DNA of 11,321 nt from an uncultured Porphyromonas sp. GTDB taxonomy: Bacteria; Bacteroidota; Bacteroidia; Bacteroidales; Porphyromonadaceae. Positions within the stretch are counted from its first letter, which is position 1. Each line of letters begins with the position of its first letter. This document shows, one piece after another, positions 6,053 through 11,321 of the stretch. Under the pieces are notes generated by a model. The model was not told where the DNA came from. It worked only from the letters and a program-made list of their open reading frames with translations, and ran no database searches. The stretch lies in NCBI RefSeq assembly GCF_905372525.1, contig NZ_CAJPPN010000060.1, positions 1 to 11,321 on the forward strand, read 5' to 3'. A program made the translations under genes and the position numbers.

Positions 6053-6099
6053 AAGCAGAGACGGTGGTATAGGGAAGTCCTATACCACCGTCTCTGCTT
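6053..6099 (-). terminator. Perfect 21-bp hairpin terminator
   Basis: Bases 6053-6073 pair perfectly with 6079-6099 over 21 bp around a five-base loop. The hairpin lies 22 bp beyond the stop of the minus-strand metalloprotease gene. On the minus strand the stem ends in CTGCTT and is followed by TTGTGT, giving TTTTGTGT at the base, a reasonable U-tract. On the plus strand the following sequence is TTCTATATGG, so weaker bidirectional action is possible. It most likely ends the two-gene metalloprotease transcript. Confidence 0.85.
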
Positions 6100-6121
6100 C
6101 TATATGGAGCTAGCGAGGTCG

Positions 6122-8812
6122 CTACTTGGTGATCTGGTCGAGCTTACGCAGTAGGAACTCGTAGTGCTGACGTAGGGTCGCATCTGCCGTCTTGGGCGCT
6201 ACACGGCGCAGGAGCTCCTGCGTACGATAGAGCAGTGGCAGGTAGAGCGACTCTGTCGTATTGATGGCGTTGGTGAAGAGATCTTCTGGTTCGCCGTAGC
6301 TCTTCCCGAAGTTGAGGAAGCCTACCCCTGAGTGCCCATGCGCATCCGCTGAGCTCGAGGGCGCATAGGAGCAGATGTGGGGAGCCTGCTGAGGCAGGAG
6401 CGAGATGAACTCTTCGTCTGTCATACCCTCTGTGCGTACCTGCTCCGTAGGCTCTGCGAAGCCCGTGAGCTCTGCGATGGAGAGGGAGGAGCGACCGCCT
6501 CCCTTAGGAGCAAGGTCAGAGGTGTAGCCGATGAGGTAGCGGACGAAGTAGTCCTGCAGTTGCTTTTCCTCAAAGGAGAGGTTCTCCTTACCCTGCTCCG
6601 TCTTGGCAAAGACACGAGCATAGACATCGTCCGCATACTCGAGGGGCGAGTAGGAGGTGGAGTCTAGGTAGTAGGAGAGGTTGAGGTTGGCAATATTGCG
6701 GATAGCCATCGCTCTCGTGAGGGCACCTAGGCGCACGAAGGGAGAGTCGGCAGCGACATCACTCATCGTATGCTCTAGTGGCTCATTGCGCATACTATCG
6801 ATCGAGACCGCTTGGTCTAGGAGCCACATAGCGGAGGCACGTTGCTCGGCCTTCGGTACGACCTTGTAGCGGGGTAGGCCAGAGGCTTCGCTCGTCTGAT
6901 AGAGGTAGATCCCAGGGACGTTGAGGAAGACGTTGGAGACATAGCGCATCGCCTGATTGGCGATCCCTTCGTAGAGGGTAGCACGGTGCTCTGCTTCGTC
7001 ATCGTTGGGGAACCACTCCCCTAGGTGGCTGAGGATATAGCGGAGGTTGGAGAGGCCTAGGGTACTTGCCTTAACTGGGTCATTCGATAGGTCTTCCTCG
7101 ATAGCGGAGGGGTCATAGCGACGATCCCCCATCTGCTGTACCCCATAGCGATACTCAGGGTCGTGGGCATGCTGGTCGATCAGTGCAGAGACTCGCTTAG
7201 ACTCCTCGATGAGATCCCCCTTCGTATCGGGGAAGTACTTATACGTCCATTCGATGGCGTACTTGTCGTACGTCCCTACGGTAGGAGGATCAAAGCTCAC
7301 CCCCTTGTCTCCGGGCTGCACGACGTAGTTGAAGCGCGCATAGTCCATGATGGAGGGCGTCGTACCGTGCGTAGCGGAGAAGGAAGGAGAGCGCAGGGAG
7401 TCGATGGTGTAGGCCGCCGAGGCCGCCATGTTGTGCATGAAGCCAAGGGTATGGCCGATCTCGTGGGCGATGACGTACTTCAGCGACTTGGACATGAGGC
7501 TATCGGGTAGCTTCACGGCACGTACGGCTGGGTCAGCCTGTGCAGTCTGGATGAATCGCCAGTTGTTATTGAGCTTAGACACATCGCTCCATACAAGTAC
7601 AGAGGCATTGATGATCTCCCCTGTGCGAGGGTCAGACCAAGAGGGTCCCATAGCGTTCTCGGTAGCGATGGGGACGTAGCGAATGCAGTTGTACTTGAGA
7701 TTATCGGGGTCGAAGGTAGGATCATCGGTGGGGAAGTCACGCACCTCGATCGCATCCTTGAAGCCGATGAGCTCGAAGGCCTTGTTCCAGCGTAGTGTTC
7801 CCTCCTTCATAGCTTCCTTCCAGACTGGGGGGAAGGTATTCTCTACATAGTAGACGATGGGCTTCTTGGGGCGGACCAATTCGCCACGCTTGAAGGCCTC
7901 GACATCCGAAGGCTCCAGACGCCAACGCTTGACGAAACGTGCCGACTCGAACTGCTGGCTCTCGGGGTTATATGCCCCCTTGCTGATCTGGAAGACCCCG
8001 ATACGGGTGTCAGCTAGGCGTGGGGTCATAGGCTCCTCGGGCAGGCGCAGTAGCGTGAAGGTCGCCCCGAGGGTCACGGGATAGTCCTTCAGAGGCGAAC
8101 CGCCGCCACGTGCCGAGGAGAGCGTGATGCGGTAGCTACGATCGACCTTGATGGAGACATTGTCCTCAAAGGACTTGATCTCCCGTATATGCGTCAGGCT
8201 ACGCTGTGGGCTGGAGCTGACGCTGTATGACCCTAAGCTCTTAGCCATGAGTGGCAGATACTTCTGATCCTCTAGGAAGAGGGAGGAGGCATCGAAGACC
8301 ACGGTGGTCTTGTCCTTGTTCCAAGCCTTGATAGGGAACTTATATACGGCCAGATCCGTGTAGCTCGAGGCGATACGTGGCCGTAGCTCCTTCTCGTCCG
8401 CTGGGGTGAGGTAGGGCTCGGTATTGATGGCCTCCATCACTATAGCACTATCCTTCTGTGCGAAGCGCATGTGGATGGGGTTGCCGTTCTTGAAGCCTAC
8501 CATCCCTAGCTGAGGGTTGGAGATGGAGGAGAGGGTAGCTGCTAGGAGGAACTCCTTGCCGATCGTCTTGACGGGTAGCTCGATGTAGAGCTTGTTATCC
8601 GTCTTGTGTAGCGTGAGGAAGTCCCCCTTAGCGGAGACGATCTTCCCAGAGGTAAGGATACGCTCGTAGGGGGTCTTCTCTACGGGCTTCTCCGTCTTGG
8701 CTGGCTTCTTCTTCCTCTTAAGGAAGTCGAAGATACCTGCATGAGCCGATAGAGGAGCGAGTGTGAGGCACCCAGCTAAGAGGAGCAGGGTGATCGATCT
8801 ATTCTTCATCAT
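6122..8812 (-). CDS. Secreted zinc metalloprotease, DUF5117/DUF4953 type
   Basis: This 896-residue exported protein probably cleaves proteins or peptides outside the cytoplasm; its substrate is unknown. The signal sequence is residues 1-25, with likely cleavage after AHA (Ala25). LAGC (12-15) is an alternative lipobox. A basic linker (KRKKKPAK) follows. From memory of the family, regions of DUF5118 (about 45-95), DUF5117 (about 100-300) and DUF4953 (about 370 onwards) type can be assigned. The zinc motif HEIGHTLGFMH spans 450-460 (His450, Glu451, His454, His460), encoded at 7433-7465, and SIMD (487-490) is a plausible Met-turn, so the metzincin-like site is intact. Other conserved landmarks are FDPDNLKYNCIRYVP and DPRTGEIINASVL. 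The gene begins 21 bp after the stop of its paralogue, so the two form an operon. Tandem ATGs (MM) leave the start uncertain by one codon. Confidence 0.93.
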   Translation of the reverse strand: MMKNRSITLLLLAGCLTLAPLSAHAGIFDFLKRKKKPAKTEKPVEKTPYERILTSGKIVSAKGDFLTLHKTDNKLYIELPVKTIGKEFLLAATLSSISNPQLGMVGFKNGNPIHMRFAQKDSAIVMEAINTEPYLTPADEKELRPRIASSYTDLAVYKFPIKAWNKDKTTVVFDASSLFLEDQKYLPLMAKSLGSYSVSSSPQRSLTHIREIKSFEDNVSIKVDRSYRITLSSARGGGSPLKDYPVTLGATFTLLRLPEEPMTPRLADTRIGVFQISKGAYNPESQQFESARFVKRWRLEPSDVEAFKRGELVRPKKPIVYYVENTFPPVWKEAMKEGTLRWNKAFELIGFKDAIEVRDFPTDDPTFDPDNLKYNCIRYVPIATENAMGPSWSDPRTGEIINASVLVWSDVSKLNNNWRFIQTAQADPAVRAVKLPDSLMSKSLKYVIAHEIGHTLGFMHNMAASAAYTIDSLRSPSFSATHGTTPSIMDYARFNYVVQPGDKGVSFDPPTVGTYDKYAIEWTYKYFPDTKGDLIEESKRVSALIDQHAHDPEYRYGVQQMGDRRYDPSAIEEDLSNDPVKASTLGLSNLRYILSHLGEWFPNDDEAEHRATLYEGIANQAMRYVSNVFLNVPGIYLYQTSEASGLPRYKVVPKAEQRASAMWLLDQAVSIDSMRNEPLEHTMSDVAADSPFVRLGALTRAMAIRNIANLNLSYYLDSTSYSPLEYADDVYARVFAKTEQGKENLSFEEKQLQDYFVRYLIGYTSDLAPKGGGRSSLSIAELTGFAEPTEQVRTEGMTDEEFISLLPQQAPHICSYAPSSSADAHGHSGVGFLNFGKSYGEPEDLFTNAINTTESLYLPLLYRTQELLRRVAPKTADATLRQHYEFLLRKLDQITK

Positions 8813-8833
8813 ATCTATTCGTATCCTGGTCTA

Positions 8834-11321
8834 CTACTTCTTGTCGTCGAGGAGCTTCTTGACCTTGAAGGCTAGTGTCTGGTAGTGCGCACGTAGCTCT
8901 CTGTCGGTGGTGGAGCTGGCTCGCTGCTCTAGGATAGGACGTATCTTCACCAGCGCTGCGTAGAAGTACTGGTCAGAGGTGTCGAGGGCAGGGACATTGG
9001 CCATCGGATAGATGTTAGCCGAGGGGTCACCACCGCCGTAGCTGAGACGACCTCTGCCGAGGAGCGTAGAGAAGTCTGTAGGGGCAGAGGCACTGAGGCG
9101 AAGCATATCCATCGTCACGGGCCCGCTGGTGAAGCCATAGGGCATGTTGGGGGTAGCCTGACGGGCATTGGTAGCACCAGCTACAGCCTTGTCGATGAAG
9201 TTACGCTGCATGAAGCGCTCCATGTGGTTGGGGGCAGTCCCCGCAATCGTGGAGGCGAAGATTGCCTTGTAGAGGTCGTCGAAGTACTCCCCGAGCGAAT
9301 AGCTATTCTTATCTACCTGCGAAGCGATGATGATACGGGCACGTAGGTTGAGGATGTCGTTATTGATGAACTCCAGTAGCTGGTCAAAGTAGCTCACATC
9401 CATCGGTAGCTTCCGCTCTAGGCTACGATCGGCATAGCTCTGGAAGCGCTTAGCCTCCGCTAGGATCCATTGGAAGGCTTCGCGCTGCTTAGCCTTAGGT
9501 ACGACCTGGTAGCGAGGTAGGCCGGTGGAGAGACGAGCTTCACGGGTCACCACACCCCCGACGAGCGACATGACATTCTTGAGGTAGAGGTAGTACTGCT
9601 GGACGACGGTGAGGTACATCGCCTTCTTCTTGCGACTGTCGGGGTCGTTCTGGATCCACTGCTCGAGGTGCGAGCAGATGATCGCTAGGTTCTTCATCCC
9701 AAGCGTGCTACTCATCAGGTGGTCATCCCCGAGGTCTTCGGTACGAACCGTTGGGTCTACGGAGTAGGTCTGCCTTGGGGCATAGCGGTAGATGGGGTTA
9801 GCGACCTTCTTATTGACAAACTCTACCAGACGCTTGGCTTCACGGGCGGGATCACCCTCTTCCTCGGGGAAGTAGCGGTAGCCCCACTCTATAGCGTAGC
9901 GGTCGTATTCGCCGAGGACGTTGTTGATGAGGCGGACACCCTTGTCGCTAGGCTGTGCTACATAGTTGTAGAACTCTCCATCCATGATCGAGGGAGCTAG
10001 CCCCTGCTCATTCGTGAACTTTGCAGAGCGAAGGTTCGCAGTCGAATAAGCGGTGGAGGCAGCATAGTTATTGAGCAAGCCAAGGGTCTTCCCTACCTCC
10101 TGCGTGACGAGGGCAGAGAGCGACTCGAGGAAGCGATCCTCGGGCAAGCGTGCACTACGGACAGCAGGATCGACGGCAGCGGTGGTGATGAAGCGCTGCT
10201 TGTGCAGGAGGCTCTCCACGTTGTTATAGATCAGGAGCGAAGCGTTGAAGATCTCCCCAGTACGTGGGTCGAACCATGAGGCACCCGAGACGGTTTCCTG
10301 CGAGTTAGGTATGTAGCGGATCGTGGAGTATTCGAGGTTGTCTGGGTCAAAGTTCTTGTCTAGAGGGAAGTCTCGCACCTCGATCACGTTGCGGAAACCC
10401 GCTGCCTCAAAGGCCTTGTTCCACCTCAGGACCCCTTCTCTCACAGCCTTGGCCCAGGTCGTAGGGAAGGCATTGTCGAGGTAGAAGGTGATCTTCTTCT
10501 CAGGCTCTACGAGAGCGCCCTTGGCATAGGCCTTCTTGTCCTTGGGGACGAGGCACCAGCGGTGAGCCAGGTACACCGGCTCACTCTGGTCGAGGTAGTC
10601 GGGGAAGGAGACCTTACGTGACGTCTCATAGCCCACACGGGCATCGGCTAGACGAGGGGTAGCCTGCGAGGGCTTCACCGGAAGGATGGTATAGGTCACC
10701 TCTGCCGTGAGGGGCATATCCTTCGCCACGGTCAGCACGCCCATCAGGGAGGCCGTAACGGAGAAGTTCATCTCGACCTTGACACTGGCATTGGTATCGA
10801 AGGCCTTTAGCCCTCGGATGAAGGTTAGGTTACCATTACTAGATGAGGATAGCTTGTAGGGGCCCTGCTCCTTGGGGATAATCTCAAAGAAAGGATTGCT
10901 CTCCGTGACGAGCGAGTTAAGACTGAGCACTACGGCAGAGCTATCGGCAGTGTAGACCTTCGGAGTGAAGGACATGACCACAGGATCACGGTAGTTAAGC
11001 TCTAGGGCCTGCTGTAGCTGACGGGAGGCATCCCTGCGGTAGACGAGGGTATTGGGAGCCTTCATGACGATGACGCTGTCCTGCTTCTCTAGTCTGAAGA
11101 CGAAGGGAGCGGAGTTCTTCGACCCCACAGCTAGATAGTCAGGGTCGGTGGTGGAGGTGATCGTCGCCCCCATCATCAGCTCCTGCCCTAGGTACTTCGT
11201 GGGGAGCTCGAGGAAGACTTCGCCGTCGATCTTGTGGAGGGAGACGAACTTGCCACGGGCACTCTCCACCTTCTTGTCCTTAAAGAACTTGATGTACGGG
11301 GTCTCCTCCTTTTTCTTCTTC
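8834..11321 (-). CDS. Metalloprotease paralogue with degenerate zinc site (partial)
   Basis: The 5' end runs off the window. The frame is open to base 11320, and 828 residues are visible, starting KKKKEETPYIKFF. This matches the basic linker after the signal peptide of the neighbouring paralogue, so a signal sequence should lie just outside. A GTG at 11269 is an internal Val, not the start. The protein aligns with its downstream neighbour throughout (for example RWNKAFE, FDPDNLEYSTIRYIP, DPRTGEIFNASLL, APSIMD, DRYAIEWGYRYFP, STGLPRYQVVPKA). At the zinc site, however, it reads QEVGKTLGLLN (encoded 10070-10102). All three metal-binding His are replaced (Gln, Lys, Asn), while Glu and Gly are kept. 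The frame has no stops or shifts, so it looks like an intact pseudo-protease, not a decayed gene. Its role may be structural, regulatory or binding. Confidence 0.9.
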   Translation of the reverse strand, partial: KKKKEETPYIKFFKDKKVESARGKFVSLHKIDGEVFLELPTKYLGQELMMGATITSTTDPDYLAVGSKNSAPFVFRLEKQDSVIVMKAPNTLVYRRDASRQLQQALELNYRDPVVMSFTPKVYTADSSAVVLSLNSLVTESNPFFEIIPKEQGPYKLSSSSNGNLTFIRGLKAFDTNASVKVEMNFSVTASLMGVLTVAKDMPLTAEVTYTILPVKPSQATPRLADARVGYETSRKVSFPDYLDQSEPVYLAHRWCLVPKDKKAYAKGALVEPEKKITFYLDNAFPTTWAKAVREGVLRWNKAFEAAGFRNVIEVRDFPLDKNFDPDNLEYSTIRYIPNSQETVSGASWFDPRTGEIFNASLLIYNNVESLLHKQRFITTAAVDPAVRSARLPEDRFLESLSALVTQEVGKTLGLLNNYAASTAYSTANLRSAKFTNEQGLAPSIMDGEFYNYVAQPSDKGVRLINNVLGEYDRYAIEWGYRYFPEEEGDPAREAKRLVEFVNKKVANPIYRYAPRQTYSVDPTVRTEDLGDDHLMSSTLGMKNLAIICSHLEQWIQNDPDSRKKKAMYLTVVQQYYLYLKNVMSLVGGVVTREARLSTGLPRYQVVPKAKQREAFQWILAEAKRFQSYADRSLERKLPMDVSYFDQLLEFINNDILNLRARIIIASQVDKNSYSLGEYFDDLYKAIFASTIAGTAPNHMERFMQRNFIDKAVAGATNARQATPNMPYGFTSGPVTMDMLRLSASAPTDFSTLLGRGRLSYGGGDPSANIYPMANVPALDTSDQYFYAALVKIRPILEQRASSTTDRELRAHYQTLAFKVKKLLDDKK

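Larger units (their letters stand above)
5508..6121. other. Intergenic region between converging genes
   Basis: There is no convincing gene in these roughly 600 bp. The first 190 bp show nothing recognisable. After that come a TAnnTTTG-type box (5705-5712), a small hairpin (GGATAT 5722-5727 with ATATCC 5734-5739), a 22-bp tandem array (5833-5920), a hairpin CCTCCT/AGGAGG (5925-5930 with 5935-5940) and a 21-bp terminator hairpin (6053-6099). Frames crossing the 22-bp array encode only low-complexity Tyr/Val/Thr/Cys strings and are repeat artefacts. Confidence 0.7.

Noticed and set aside
5836..6072. Plus- and minus-strand frames across the 22-bp array giving Tyr/Val/Thr/Cys-rich peptides
   Set aside because: The open frames arise from the repeat sequence on both strands; there is no conserved fold, signal or plausible start context.
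11267..11269. GTG as the start of the right-hand metalloprotease paralogue
   Set aside because: The frame continues upstream to the window edge and encodes a linker matching that of the paralogue, so the gene is simply cut by the window.

Overview
The window looks like chromosomal DNA from a GC-rich member of the Bacteroidales, most likely Porphyromonas or a close relative. This is an inference. It rests on the protein families (two secreted DUF5117/DUF4953-type zinc metalloproteases, an rpe-comEC pair, an NfeD/SPFH pair), the lack of strong Shine-Dalgarno sequences before the genes, and TAnnTTTG promoter boxes of the Bacteroidetes type. No rRNA, tRNA, insertion sequence, phage gene or CRISPR array was found.

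Left part, plus strand. Bases 1-459 are non-coding and hold five 23-bp tandem units (124-238), bracketed by two similar GAGCCCCCT hairpins, and a promoter-like box. A putative lipoprotein of unknown function follows (460-1131). After a 16-bp hairpin and a second promoter-like box come an NfeD-family membrane protein (1335-1799) and its usual partner, an SPFH/band-7 (QmcA/paraslipin-like) protein (1862-2845). Together they probably form a membrane-organising complex. A large nested hairpin and a second hairpin separate them from a possible 42-residue small gene (3042-3170), rpe (3197-3868) and comEC (start at 3801 or 3741, end 5507). The start of comEC overlaps the end of rpe.

Middle. Bases 5508-6121 lie between converging transcription units. 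They hold a promoter-like box with a 5' hairpin, four 22-bp tandem units rich in alternating purine/pyrimidine sequence (5833-5920), and a perfect 21-bp hairpin (6053-6099) that should terminate the minus-strand operon.

Right part, minus strand. Two paralogous large secreted metalloprotease-family genes are arranged in tandem. The upstream one (8834 to beyond the right edge) is cut by the window. The downstream one (6122-8812) is complete and starts 21 bp after it. The downstream protein has an intact HExxHxxGxxH zinc site. The upstream paralogue keeps the fold-level conservation and the catalytic-position Glu but has lost all three zinc-binding His (QEVGKTLGLLN). An operon encoding an active enzyme and a probable pseudo-protease is the most interesting feature of the window. 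The two short tandem arrays with internal dyads are the next best candidates.
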